Source: Flavobacterium sp. BFFFF1 (GTDB lineage: Bacteria > Bacteroidota > Bacteroidia > Flavobacteriales > Flavobacteriaceae). From it: a DNA stretch of 57,715 bases. This document shows, piece by piece, positions 16,386 through 24,496 of the stretch; position 1 is the first letter of the stretch, and every line of letters begins with the position of its first letter. A model generated the notes under the pieces. The model saw only the letters and a list, made by a program, of their open reading frames with translations. It made no database searches and was not told where the DNA came from. The position numbers and the translations under genes were made by a program. The stretch lies in assembly GCF_002256285.1 (NCBI RefSeq), contig NZ_NKJE01000022.1, positions 1-57,715 on the forward strand. Direction: 5' to 3'.

Positions 16386-16393
16386 CCTACCCA

Positions 16394-17578
16394 TTAAAAT
16401 GGGGTCGACCATTTGGCGTTGGTATACACATCCGTTCCAGAAAGCGTCTTGATAAATGCCGTTATCGCACTGATTTCCTGCGGCGTCATGTTGAGCTCTT
16501 GCGGCATGCCGCCTGGCCTTAGTTTGGGGTCAAGATTTGTATTTCCCGGTACAATCGGAATCACATTATAATGCGCCAGCACTTGCTGTAGCGTGGTGAA
16601 TTCTCCCGTGTGCATAAACGGTCCATTTGGCGTTCCATCTGGTTTCAGCATATTTCGCAGCGATGGCGCACGGGTATTTGTAATGTCTAATAGAGTGGGA
16701 TTGCCTAAAGTGCCCACAACACCATTATTGCCGCTGTTGGGTGCAATATCAAATTCCGGTGCAGCGTGGCAGCCCGCGCATCCCAGGCCTCCTCCGGTCC
16801 TTACACCTGCTGCATTGAATTGCGGTGGAGTAAGAAACAGGTTTTTGCCCTGGTTTTCCTCGGCGGAAAAATTAGTAAATGGCTGTCCGTCATTGGCGGC
16901 TGTCGCCCTCCCGACATCATATTTTGAATCAAAGGACTGGATGCTGCGGACAAATTGTGCCAGCGCGTCCTGTATTCTGGTTTCAGTAACTTCTGAATCC
17001 CCATAAACAAATGTGAATAATTCCTGATAGTATCCAATGGACTGCAGTTTTGAGACAAGTCCGTCGATATTGTCATCGCCGCCGGTTCCGCTGAATCCCA
17101 TTTCAATGTGGTTCTGTATGGGCTGTGTCGTCTGCGCTTCCAATGTCGCCGCCCGCTCATCCCAGAAGAATTTCCGTTCCACACTAAATCGGGCGTTGAT
17201 CAGCCGCATGGCGTGCCTTCCTGTGGTACCATTAACACCGGGGCTTGCCACAGCGCCGTCTCCAAAGGCATCGGCCTGGATGTGGCAGCTTGCACACGAA
17301 ACCGTGTTGTTCTTAGAAAGGTTTTTGTCATAAAACAATATCCTTCCCAGCGTCGCGCCTTTATCCGTAATCGGGTTGCCGGCAGTGTTGTCTTTTGTAA
17401 TATAAGCCGGAATAGCCTGGTTTGCGTAATTGCTGAGGTTATCTGGATCTATCGTAGTTCCAAAGGTGGCGGTAATGTTTGGATAAAGATCAATTGGGAC
17501 GTATTCATTGTCTTCGCTTTTACTGCAGGAATACAGAGAGAGGGTCAGGATTGCGGTTAGGACGATCACTTTTTTCAT
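16394..17578 (-). CDS. Di-haem cytochrome c peroxidase (CcpA/MauG family) lipoprotein
   Basis: 394 aa. A lipobox LYSC places the lipid-bearing Cys at residue 18, so it is membrane-anchored in the periplasm. Two c-haem motifs are seen: CASCH (95-99) and CAGCH (267-271), in the expected spacing for bacterial di-haem peroxidases that reduce hydrogen peroxide with electrons from small cytochromes; some relatives act as MauG-like oxidases. Further family segments are ERKFFWDERAATLE and PSLRNMLKPDGTPNGPFMHTG. It is 69 bp downstream of the PAP2 gene and near the DOMON/cytochrome operon, a likely electron partner. Confidence 0.93.
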   Translation of the reverse strand: MKKVIVLTAILTLSLYSCSKSEDNEYVPIDLYPNITATFGTTIDPDNLSNYANQAIPAYITKDNTAGNPITDKGATLGRILFYDKNLSKNNTVSCASCHIQADAFGDGAVASPGVNGTTGRHAMRLINARFSVERKFFWDERAATLEAQTTQPIQNHIEMGFSGTGGDDNIDGLVSKLQSIGYYQELFTFVYGDSEVTETRIQDALAQFVRSIQSFDSKYDVGRATAANDGQPFTNFSAEENQGKNLFLTPPQFNAAGVRTGGGLGCAGCHAAPEFDIAPNSGNNGVVGTLGNPTLLDITNTRAPSLRNMLKPDGTPNGPFMHTGEFTTLQQVLAHYNVIPIVPGNTNLDPKLRPGGMPQELNMTPQEISAITAFIKTLSGTDVYTNAKWSTPF

Positions 17579-17647
17579 GCTTACTGGTTTTGGTTTTTTT
17601 GTTAGACGTGAAAAAGAATGAAATCCTTCGTTATCGAAATGAGAGAC

Positions 17648-18406
17648 TCAAAACCTTCTCAGAAAACTTACGCCGATATGGCTGCCATCGTACGACGGTG
17701 CAAGCATCGATGTTGATTTTGTTTCATTCCTGAACAAGGTGCGGTGCAGCCAGGGATACATCCAATAAGCGGCCTTTGTACTTAAAATCCCGATTCCGGC
17801 GCCTGCAGCCACGTCCGTAAGCCAATGCCTGTTGTTATAGATCCTGAAAATCCCGGTACCTGTTGCGACCGCATATCCTGCTACACCATACCATATTGAT
17901 TGGTCTTTATATTCCTGCCAAAGGAATTCAGCACCTGCAAAGGCGGTCGCAGTATGCCCGGAAGGAAAAGAGTTTCGCGAACTGCCGTCTGGGCGCTCAA
18001 TCCGGGTTGTGGTTTTTAAACTGAGCACCGTTGCCGACATCAGTAAATACGAAGTCGCCAGAATCATCGAGCGGTCACGCAGATTGTGCTTCCCCGCCAC
18101 ACCGATATTGTTTAGGGCATACACTGAAAGAGCCGGCGCCCACTGTGAGAAATCGTCAATTGTGATTCTTTCATCGATGTCTTCTTTCACTTCATCCCTG
18201 AGATTCAGGTTCCAGGTTTTGAGCTGGTCACTTTCGAGCCCAATGACGCCATATCCAATTAGGATAGATGGAAGGATGAGTTTTTTATAATGGAATTCAG
18301 ATTTCCTGATGGTATCCCGATCGTTGTATTTCCGGACAGTATCTTGTGCAGCGCCAGGCCACGGCAAAAGAGTACAGGTAAAGATCAGGGCAATTGACTT
18401 TTTCAT
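17648..18406 (-). CDS. PAP2 family phosphatase, exported
   Basis: 252 aa when started at the ATG at 18406 (MKKSIALIFTC), which gives a good signal peptide ending near GAAQD. The three PAP2 motifs are complete: KTTTRIERP (131-139), PSGH (148-151) and R188...H194...D198 (RIYNNRHWLTD). The family removes phosphate from lipid phosphates such as undecaprenyl pyrophosphate or phosphatidic acid, or acts as a vanadium-type peroxidase relative. Only one or two weak membrane helices are visible, so it may be peripheral in the periplasm. It follows the terminator of the six-gene redox operon. Confidence 0.92.
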   Translation of the reverse strand: MKKSIALIFTCTLLPWPGAAQDTVRKYNDRDTIRKSEFHYKKLILPSILIGYGVIGLESDQLKTWNLNLRDEVKEDIDERITIDDFSQWAPALSVYALNNIGVAGKHNLRDRSMILATSYLLMSATVLSLKTTTRIERPDGSSRNSFPSGHTATAFAGAEFLWQEYKDQSIWYGVAGYAVATGTGIFRIYNNRHWLTDVAAGAGIGILSTKAAYWMYPWLHRTLFRNETKSTSMLAPSYDGSHIGVSFLRRF

Positions 18407-18546
18407 GTGAAAAAAATTAAGGTTAGGATGGCTTTCTACCATCCTTAACAGTGGTTGGTTATCTAGGAACGGCTTGCAGATAGATTGCGTATGGCCTTTG
18501 GCTTAAATTTTACTTAAGGTGTCTCTTTAATAAAGCTAAAAAAATA

Positions 18547-18573
18547 AAGCCCGTAAATTTTCTTTACGGGCTT
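18547..18573 (-). terminator. Rho-independent terminator of the six-gene redox operon
   Basis: Perfect 11-bp arms AAGCCCGTAAA (18547-18557) and TTTACGGGCTT (18563-18573) with a 5-nt loop, 48 bp past the yceI stop on the minus strand. Confidence 0.85.
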
Positions 18574-18620
18574 CATTTAAAAGCATAACAAAACTTAAAT
18601 AACCAATTAGAATGTCGGTG

Positions 18621-19166
18621 CTATTTTGCTTCAAGTGCAAAACTCAAGCTGATTTTTACGTCTTCAGCGATCTTATTTTTTACCACAGATGGAATGTCTA
18701 TTTTGTAATCAACCGGTTTAATCGCGAAGGCACTATTGGCCAGAAGCTTATCCCCGGAAGGTGTGAACGTGATTTTTGCTTTTACTTTTTTTGTAACACC
18801 ATGCAGTGTCAGCTCGCCTTCGATATCAAATGTTGATTTTCCTACTGCCAGTTTTGCCGCATCGTAGTTCACGATTTTTCCTTTAAAGGTTGATTTTGGA
18901 TACAACGACGACTCGACATAGTTCTCATTAAAATGCTCCTCCATCAAAGGCACTTTAAACCGAAATCCCTTCACGAGTGCCAGCGTAACAAACTCACCGG
19001 TACTTTTATCAAAAATACAGGAAACCGAATTGTTTGTCGCGGCAATTTCTTCCAAAGCAGGCATTGACGCTTCAAATTTGATTTCTCCTGACCGCGTCAT
19101 CATTTTCTGGCTGACCATAATATGGGCCGTCAGCAAAGTGAACAGGCATAGGATACATTTTTTCAT
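18621..19166 (-). CDS. YceI-like exported protein (second paralogue)
   Basis: 181 aa with a signal peptide (residues 3-19). The later half carries the YceI pattern (STFKGKIVNYDAAKL, FDIEGELTLHGVTKKVKAKI, and a C-terminal strand ISLSFALEAK). The N-terminal half is more divergent than in the 3067 paralogue. It is the last gene of the operon, 15 bp after the cytochrome lipoprotein and before a strong terminator. Because some YceI proteins bind isoprenoid quinone-like lipids, an auxiliary redox or lipid role for this operon is plausible but unproven. Confidence 0.85.
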   Translation of the reverse strand: MKKCILCLFTLLTAHIMVSQKMMTRSGEIKFEASMPALEEIAATNNSVSCIFDKSTGEFVTLALVKGFRFKVPLMEEHFNENYVESSLYPKSTFKGKIVNYDAAKLAVGKSTFDIEGELTLHGVTKKVKAKITFTPSGDKLLANSAFAIKPVDYKIDIPSVVKNKIAEDVKISLSFALEAK

Positions 19167-19181
19167 TTTCGTTTTATTTAA

Positions 19182-19523
19182 TTAGTTAGGAAATCCGTTG
19201 TTTGCCCAGTTATTTACCATGTCGATTTTATGCTGCGGCATCCTCCCGATTTCAGGCATGCCCTGTCCCGAAGGTGCGTTTATTTCATCAAGCAGGCCGC
19301 CGCTTTCCACAGCAGTTTTTACGTCGTCATAGGTTTCGAGATAGGGTTGCTGGCCCCCGTCACTACTGTGGCAACTGGTGCAGTTCGCGCTCATTATGGG
19401 TTTAATATTCGCGAGGTACGTCGGGTTGGTCGTAATCACCGAAACTTCGTCATACGTAGTTGATTCACATGACATTACCGCCATGCCTGCCACAGCAAGC
19501 ATTACTATTTTTATTGCTCTCAT
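19182..19523 (-). CDS. Small c-type cytochrome lipoprotein
   Basis: 113 aa from the ATG at 19523 (MRAIKIVMLAV). The lipobox VMSC places the lipidated Cys at 19. One c-haem site, CTSCH (48-52), is present; Met88 or Met94 (QGMPEIGRMPQ) is a candidate sixth ligand. The layout (NPTYLANIKPIMSANCTSCHSSDG) is that of small Bacteroidota cytochromes and planctomycete-type cytochrome C domains. It should be an electron carrier tethered to the membrane. Its start overlaps the region just after the DUF5777 stop (one base apart), indicating tight co-translation with that barrel protein. Confidence 0.92.
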   Translation of the reverse strand: MRAIKIVMLAVAGMAVMSCESTTYDEVSVITTNPTYLANIKPIMSANCTSCHSSDGGQQPYLETYDDVKTAVESGGLLDEINAPSGQGMPEIGRMPQHKIDMVNNWANNGFPN

Positions 19524-19524
19524 A

Positions 19525-20385
19525 TTAAAAAACTCTATACATGTTAAATCCGAAATAAATTCCGCCACCATTCCATTTTCCGGTAGCATTTGTAAAATAA
19601 GCCACGTCATTGATGGCCTGGCTGTTTGAAAACAGCAGTTGGAACACGTGGCCGCCGGTTTCAATATCAAGCCCTACAGACAATGGGTTGTGGTACATCT
19701 CGTTTTCCGGGGCATCCATTCTGGCGGCATACTCAAGGTTCACGCTAAGCCTTTTGGTCAGTTTATACCGTCCGCCTGCCGCAACCAGGAACTGGTCCTT
19801 ATTTTCAGTGGCAGGGTCGTAAAGATTTTTATGCACAAAAACCGGATTTATTTCCAGCGAAAAAGCATTGGAAAACTTTCTCGAAATCGGCAGTTGGGTC
19901 GTGAAGGCAAGGCGGTTGTTGCTTTTAAGGTTCGGATATTCGTCAACACTTAATTTGGTATTGATATCCATCGAGTTAAAACCCACAATCGTCACCGGGA
20001 AGCCGTCAATTTCCTGATCGGCAAATTTATATTTTGCAGTCAGTTCAAACACCTTGTTGTAGGTTTGACGGGAAATACCCACAGAGAACCAATTGGTTAC
20101 GCCGTAGATTCCCCCCAGTTTGGTATAGGCATTGTCCAATCCAAAAAAATTATCGAGCCCATTCGTGAGATCACCAAACCGGTGCGACACCACAAAATAA
20201 AATTCACCTTTGGCAGCCAGCTTTGTCGATTGCATCGATACGACCTGTACTCCTTTAAACGCTGCAATTTCTATTTCTTTCTTAGTGGACTTCTGGTCGA
20301 GTTCATCTAGCAGGTTTTCCTGTGCTGATGCAATGCCGCAACCCAGCAGCGCCAAGGCCAATACCGTAATCTTTTTTAATTTCAT
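19525..20385 (-). CDS. DUF5777 outer-membrane beta-barrel protein
   Basis: 286 aa with a signal peptide cleaved near SAQEN. Most of the protein is alternating beta strands with aromatic girdles (GEFYFVVSHRFGDLTNG, WFSVGISRQTYNKVFELTAKYKF), and it ends in an aromatic residue (NMYRVF), as outer-membrane barrels do. DUF5777 is recurrent in Bacteroidota next to a small cytochrome, an OB-fold protein and a YceI protein, exactly the order seen here. It may let electrons or a ligand cross the outer membrane, in analogy with porin-cytochrome complexes; that is inference. Confidence 0.88.
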   Translation of the reverse strand: MKLKKITVLALALLGCGIASAQENLLDELDQKSTKKEIEIAAFKGVQVVSMQSTKLAAKGEFYFVVSHRFGDLTNGLDNFFGLDNAYTKLGGIYGVTNWFSVGISRQTYNKVFELTAKYKFADQEIDGFPVTIVGFNSMDINTKLSVDEYPNLKSNNRLAFTTQLPISRKFSNAFSLEINPVFVHKNLYDPATENKDQFLVAAGGRYKLTKRLSVNLEYAARMDAPENEMYHNPLSVGLDIETGGHVFQLLFSNSQAINDVAYFTNATGKWNGGGIYFGFNMYRVF

Positions 20386-20393
20386 ATCAGGGA

Positions 20394-20783
20394 TTATTTA
20401 ATGATGTAACATTGATCCAGCTTGATTTCACCCATGAGGTCATCAAAGCCGATGAGTCGTCCTTTTACGGCAACAATGTGCCCGTTAGTCAGTGCTGCAA
20501 GGGTCTGCATGGTACAGATCACATTGCTGTTCAGTACGAGTTCCTTATTTTTACAAGAGGTCACCGTTCCATTAATTTCGATGGCTTTGTTGAGGTACTT
20601 TTTGGTCGCCTTGGCAGCATCAACGTTGAATTCGGAAGTCAGGTTTTCAGCAGTCACCTTAAAGGCGGCATCTTCTGTCTGCAGGTTCCGCTGACCTCCC
20701 TTCATAACGTATAGATACCCTAAAGTGAGTACGAGGGCCAGCAGTACAATGACTGAAGTCCAGATTTTGAGTTTTTTATTCAT
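20394..20783 (-). CDS. Membrane-anchored OB-fold (tRNA_anti-like) protein
   Basis: 129 aa. One N-terminal hydrophobic helix (residues 9-26) is followed by a soluble domain outside the cytoplasm that starts KVTAENLTSEF and contains YLNKAIEINGTVTSCKN and GHIVAVKGRLIGFDDL, the strand pattern of the tRNA_anti-like OB fold. In other bacteria this domain occurs in lipoproteins rather than in nucleic-acid enzymes. It sits 6-8 bp from both neighbours in the operon; a scaffold or binding role is possible, function unknown. Confidence 0.78.
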   Translation of the reverse strand: MNKKLKIWTSVIVLLALVLTLGYLYVMKGGQRNLQTEDAAFKVTAENLTSEFNVDAAKATKKYLNKAIEINGTVTSCKNKELVLNSNVICTMQTLAALTNGHIVAVKGRLIGFDDLMGEIKLDQCYIIK

Positions 20784-20789
20784 GTCGAA

Positions 20790-21563
20790 TTAGTTAATTT
20801 CTATTTTCCTTACGATACGATCGTCAGCGTTTGAAATTTCAAGGAAATAAACACCAGAGGATAATCCGGACAAGTTCAGTGGAATACTGGCATCACTGGT
20901 TTTCGGTTGCAATTCCTTTACCAGCTGTGCATCGGTATTGAACACCTTTATGTCTTCGATCCTTTCTAGCATGCGGTTGTCCAGCAAAAGATTCCCGTCT
21001 GAGGGGTTTGGATAGACCGTAATTTTGTCGGCAAGGGTGATGTCATCGACGCCCAATACGGTGGTAAATGTTGCCGACGTATTTCCTTTAGTACTGTGTT
21101 CGGAATTGAAATTGGTATTTGGCCCCACCGCCCAGATCAGGTTGATGCTGTTAGTGGCGTAGGTAAAGGTGTGATCATTCGCATCACCGGTACTAAAGGG
21201 CCTTGTGGCCACTATTGTCCTTGTGCTTCCGCTGACCGTGTTGCTCACTAACGTGAGGTTGTTGGTCCCGTCCGTCACTGCCGCATTATGGCCGCCGGAA
21301 AGGTGCTGGTCCAGGAGCACCGTGGTGTACGTAATCACATCAATCGGTGTGTTGGTGGACATGGTGGTCGCTGCAAGGCCAACAGACAACCATTTTGTGG
21401 CGGGGCCGGTCATCGTAAACGTAAGCAGTGAAGTCGCCTGGTTCATGTCGATCTTTACGGTCATTGACCCGATGTTTTTAACACCGGTTGTTTTTTGTTG
21501 CGCAGTTCCCAGGGTGATGGCAAGCGCAGTGAGCAGGACGGTAAACGTAGTTTTCATTTTCAT
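20790..21563 (-). CDS. DOMON-domain protein with T9SS sorting domain, putative b-type cytochrome
   Basis: 257 aa. Signal peptide to about residue 21; DOMON domain 28-170; T9SS type A C-terminal sorting domain 178-257 (ITVYPNPSDGNL ... VRKIEIN). The DOMON shows WLSVGLAATTM with Met68, RPFSTGD, and IWAVG followed by His156 (NSEHSTKG), the positions of the Met/His haem ligands in cellobiose dehydrogenase-type cytochrome domains, so a b-haem at the cell surface is inferred. The T9SS tag predicts attachment to the outer membrane or release. It is the second gene of the six-gene operon. Confidence 0.87.
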   Translation of the reverse strand: MKMKTTFTVLLTALAITLGTAQQKTTGVKNIGSMTVKIDMNQATSLLTFTMTGPATKWLSVGLAATTMSTNTPIDVITYTTVLLDQHLSGGHNAAVTDGTNNLTLVSNTVSGSTRTIVATRPFSTGDANDHTFTYATNSINLIWAVGPNTNFNSEHSTKGNTSATFTTVLGVDDITLADKITVYPNPSDGNLLLDNRMLERIEDIKVFNTDAQLVKELQPKTSDASIPLNLSGLSSGVYFLEISNADDRIVRKIEIN

Positions 21564-21569
21564 TTTTTT

Positions 21570-22094
21570 TTATTGGTCCAACAGTATGATGAGTTCGGTA
21601 TTCTTATTGAATTGCGCCATGTCGAGCGCAGTTTTTCCTTCATTGTCTTTTAAGGTTTTGTCGGCTCCCGATTTTATTAAAAGCTTTGCCGCTTCATTTT
21701 TGTTGAAGTAAACCGCATACATCAGTGCCGTTTTGCCGTCCGCCGAGGTGAGGTCTACGTTAGCATGCTGGGCAAGCAGTTTGCTGATAATCGAGATGTT
21801 TCCGTTCATCACGGCGGCCATCAGTGCAGTACCGCGGCCATTGTTGTAATTCAGATCCTTCACTTTCTCAGCGAGGAATAAGGCAACCGCTTCATTTCCA
21901 TTATATGCAGCGAGGATCAACGGACTTGAGCCGCCCTCGTTCACGCTGTTTATGATGTCCGGATTTTGGTTGTATTGCGCTGTGATTTCTGAAAGGCTTC
22001 CTTTCCGGCAAACATCAAAAACAGTGGAAGGCTGGGATCTCATAGGCGTAGAGGCGAATAAGATAAAAAGCAATTGTAGCGTCAGGTTTCGCAT
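21570..22094 (-). CDS. Exported ankyrin-repeat protein
   Basis: 174 aa with a signal peptide (residues 3-20, PMRSQ). Four ankyrin repeats follow, with typical segments GGSSPLILAAYNGNEAVALFL, GTALMAAVMNGNISIISKLL, DGKTALMYAVYFNKNEAAKLL and EGKTALDMAQFN. In other bacteria periplasmic ankyrin proteins such as AnkB near catalases help peroxide defence; here it opens the redox operon, six bases ahead of the DOMON gene, which fits a chaperone or scaffold role (inference). Confidence 0.9.
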   Translation of the reverse strand: MRNLTLQLLFILFASTPMRSQPSTVFDVCRKGSLSEITAQYNQNPDIINSVNEGGSSPLILAAYNGNEAVALFLAEKVKDLNYNNGRGTALMAAVMNGNISIISKLLAQHANVDLTSADGKTALMYAVYFNKNEAAKLLIKSGADKTLKDNEGKTALDMAQFNKNTELIILLDQ

Positions 22095-22166
22095 TCTGGG
22101 TTGTTTTTTTCAATGCAAACTTCGCTTTCAATTCTATTTCAAATCTGTAGAATGGACCCGAACCAC

Positions 22167-22185
22167 AATCTTAACTGAATCTTAA
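22167..22185. promoter_or_regulatory. Candidate OmpR/PhoB-type operator (11-bp direct repeat)
   Basis: AATCTTAA occurs at 22167-22174 and again at 22178-22185, exactly 11 bp apart, the phasing used by tandem OmpR/PhoB-family dimers. It lies between the ankyrin-operon start (22094) and the divergent response-regulator gene (22378). Nearby, TTGCATCGGA is repeated at 22208-22217 and 22251-22260. Confidence 0.5.
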
Positions 22186-22377
22186 GAATCCCGATTTTTA
22201 ATCGGTGTTGCATCGGAAAAGTCGGTCACCACTACAGAATTAAAATAGAATTGCATCGGACATTTGTTTTTGGGAGTATGAAAAATGGCTAATCAGTGCG
22301 CCACGGCGTATCCTGCCATCTTTGAATTCCCGCTAATCTGTATACATTGCGTGCATTATGTCAAACCAATTACTGTT

Positions 22378-23058
22378 ATGAAGATCCTGTTGGTAGAAGA
22401 TGAGCCGGAACTGCAAAAAAGTATCCGCGATTATCTCGCCCCTGAAGGGAACATTGTTGAGGTGGCTTCTGATTTCATTGTTGCCGGGCAAAAGATAGCG
22501 CTGTACGACTACGACTGTGTGCTCGTCGACATCACGCTGCCGAAAGGCTCCGGGCTCGACCTGATCCGCCAGATTAAGGACAGGCGATCGAAAGCCGGAA
22601 TCATTATCATTTCAGCAAAAGACTCTCTTGATGACCGGATTTACGGCCTCGACCTGGGTGCGGATGATTACCTCCCGAAGCCATTTCACCTGCCCGAACT
22701 CAATGCCCGCATCAAAGCACTAATGCGCCGCAAGCTGTTTGATGGCAACAACGAAATCAGTTTCAACGAAATCCGGATTTTACCCCACGAACGTCGGGTG
22801 ATGGTCCATGACAGTTCCATTTTCCTGACGGCAAAAGAGTATGACCTGCTCCTTTATTTCATCGCGAACAAGAACCGTGTCATCAGTAAAGGTGCCTTGG
22901 CAGAGCACATTTGGGGTGACCATGCCGATGCACTCAACAATTTCGATTTCATCTACAACCACGTCAAAAACCTTCGGAAGAAGCTGCTCGAAAAGCACTG
23001 TGAGGATTACCTGCATACGGTTTATGGATTGGGGTATAATTTTAAAACACCAGAATGA
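22378..23058 (+). CDS. OmpR/PhoB-family response regulator
   Basis: 226 aa from the ATG at 22378 (MKILLVEDEPELQK); the upstream extension lacks family residues. Receiver 1-115 with Asp51 (CVLVDITLPKGSG) and a KPFH motif; winged-helix DNA-binding domain about 125-224 with the final HTVYGLGYNFKTPE. It overlaps its cognate kinase gene by four bases (ATGA). Its divergent position next to the DOMON/cytochrome operon, with an 11-bp direct repeat between them, suggests that it controls that operon. Confidence 0.95.
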   Translation: MKILLVEDEPELQKSIRDYLAPEGNIVEVASDFIVAGQKIALYDYDCVLVDITLPKGSGLDLIRQIKDRRSKAGIIIISAKDSLDDRIYGLDLGADDYLPKPFHLPELNARIKALMRRKLFDGNNEISFNEIRILPHERRVMVHDSSIFLTAKEYDLLLYFIANKNRVISKGALAEHIWGDHADALNNFDFIYNHVKNLRKKLLEKHCEDYLHTVYGLGYNFKTPE

Positions 23059-24317
23059 AACTGCTAAACAGAACCAGTTTATATTACATGATTTTTGGTA
23101 TTCCAATCCTCGTTCTATCGGGGTTTGTGTGTTATGCCATTGCCACGGAGGAAATAGAGGAAAGCAGTGATGCGCTGTTGTCTGATTTCAACACCCAGAT
23201 CAAGACCTTTATCTTCGAAAATGATTCGGTGTCACTAAAAGTGCTTACCAAAGATAAAGAGGTTTCCATAACACGGGTGAAAAATTCGGAAGTGCGCCGG
23301 AGCTTTTTCTCTGACACGCTGGTGCAGAACAAGCAGGAAGGTGAGTACTCTGAAAACAGGATGCTGACGTCCTTCGTTAAAAAAGGCGACAAATACCTGA
23401 AGATCAAAATATGGCGCAGCATGCTCGAGTCAGACCAGCTGATCTGGGGTATCTTCTCCTCTATGATCACTGTGTTGATTTCGCTTACCCTGATTTTTGT
23501 CATCATCAACCTTTATATTTCAAAGGTATTGTGGCAGCCATTTTATACCGTCATAGACAACCTGAAAGGATTTAATCCAAACGACAGGCAAAGCCCCGCG
23601 TTTAAGCCAAGTAATATCGTGGAATTCAATGAGCTGAACGTTTCATTGGATGAAATGATGAAAAACATGATCGCCGACTACGGCCGTCAGAAGAAATTTA
23701 CAGAGCATGCATCGCACGAGATCCAGACACCATTGGCGGTAATCAAATCAAAGATCGACCTGCTGATCCAATCGGAAAACCTTGGGCAGAGCGAAGCCCG
23801 AATCATCATGTCTATTGACGATGCGTGTTCTAAACTCATCCGCATCAACCGGTCGTTGCTGCTGCTCACCAAAATCGAAAACCGACAGTTTAAAGCAACG
23901 GATAAAGTTTCCTTTCAAAAAAAGGTATTGGGCGCGCTCAGTTTGTTTGATGACCACATCAAGAGCAGTCACCTGGATGTCGTCAAAAATTTTGAGGCCG
24001 ATTTTTCGATACATGCTAATGCAGATCTTTGCCTCGTCCTTGCTAATAACCTGATTCAGAACGCTATCAGGCATAACATTCCCGGAGGTAAAATAATAAT
24101 CACCATGACCACTGCATCGTTAAGCATCGCCAATACTGGTCTGTCAACAGCATTAGATGCCGCAACGCTTTATTCCCGGTTTAATAAAAATGCTGACTTG
24201 CCGGACTCTGTTGGCCTCGGCCTTGCCATCGCCCGGGAAATTGCGGAAGCCAGCCACCTTTCACTTGCCTACAGTTACCAGGAGGGCCTGCATGTTTTTT
24301 CGCTAAAACCCAATTGA
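23055..24317 (+). CDS. Membrane sensor histidine kinase, partner of the adjacent regulator
   Basis: 420 aa with two membrane helices (about 8-28 and 133-155) that enclose a 100-residue periplasmic sensor domain without recognised fold. HisKA follows with His221 (HASHEIQTPLAVIKSKI), then a HATPase with the N box NNLIQNAIRHNIPGG and a GLGLAIAREI G2 box. The G1 box is poorly kept (SIANTG instead of DxGxG), which is seen in some Bacteroidota kinases. It would phosphorylate the regulator encoded just upstream; stimulus unknown, possibly redox or haem related from context. Confidence 0.92.
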   Translation: MKLLNRTSLYYMIFGIPILVLSGFVCYAIATEEIEESSDALLSDFNTQIKTFIFENDSVSLKVLTKDKEVSITRVKNSEVRRSFFSDTLVQNKQEGEYSENRMLTSFVKKGDKYLKIKIWRSMLESDQLIWGIFSSMITVLISLTLIFVIINLYISKVLWQPFYTVIDNLKGFNPNDRQSPAFKPSNIVEFNELNVSLDEMMKNMIADYGRQKKFTEHASHEIQTPLAVIKSKIDLLIQSENLGQSEARIIMSIDDACSKLIRINRSLLLLTKIENRQFKATDKVSFQKKVLGALSLFDDHIKSSHLDVVKNFEADFSIHANADLCLVLANNLIQNAIRHNIPGGKIIITMTTASLSIANTGLSTALDAATLYSRFNKNADLPDSVGLGLAIAREIAEASHLSLAYSYQEGLHVFSLKPN

Positions 24318-24323
24318 TCGCCG

Positions 24324-24421
24324 CATTGATATCTTGGTATCAATGAAGTCATTACAAGTGTGTTTCGCGGGGTCTCACCGAGAAGATTATGTAATAAATT
24401 ATGAAAAAGATATAATTTATT
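24324..24421. other. Two inverted repeats between the kinase and cphA
   Basis: CATTGATA/TATCAATG (24324-24331 and 24338-24345) form an 8-bp stem with a 6-nt loop but lack a T tract. AATAAATTAT/ATAATTTATT (24393-24402 and 24412-24421) form a 10-bp AT-only stem 76 bp before the cphA start. They may be a weak terminator and an operator respectively. Confidence 0.35.
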
Positions 24422-24496
24422 AACCTTCATTTCTATTGACATTTGATTCGCTTTTGTCAGAAACGGACAAACACTATCCTAACAACAAACCGAAGC

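Noticed and set aside
16154..16522. Plus-strand frame of 122 codons in the small-RNA and repeat region
   Set aside because: It runs across a terminator hairpin, the REP-like element and the end of the peroxidase gene; no start context or family pattern.
24443..24496. Upstream extension of the cyanophycin synthetase frame
   Set aside because: The conserved protein start is MKIVKIQVLRGPNVWS at 24497; the extra 18 codons lack family match.
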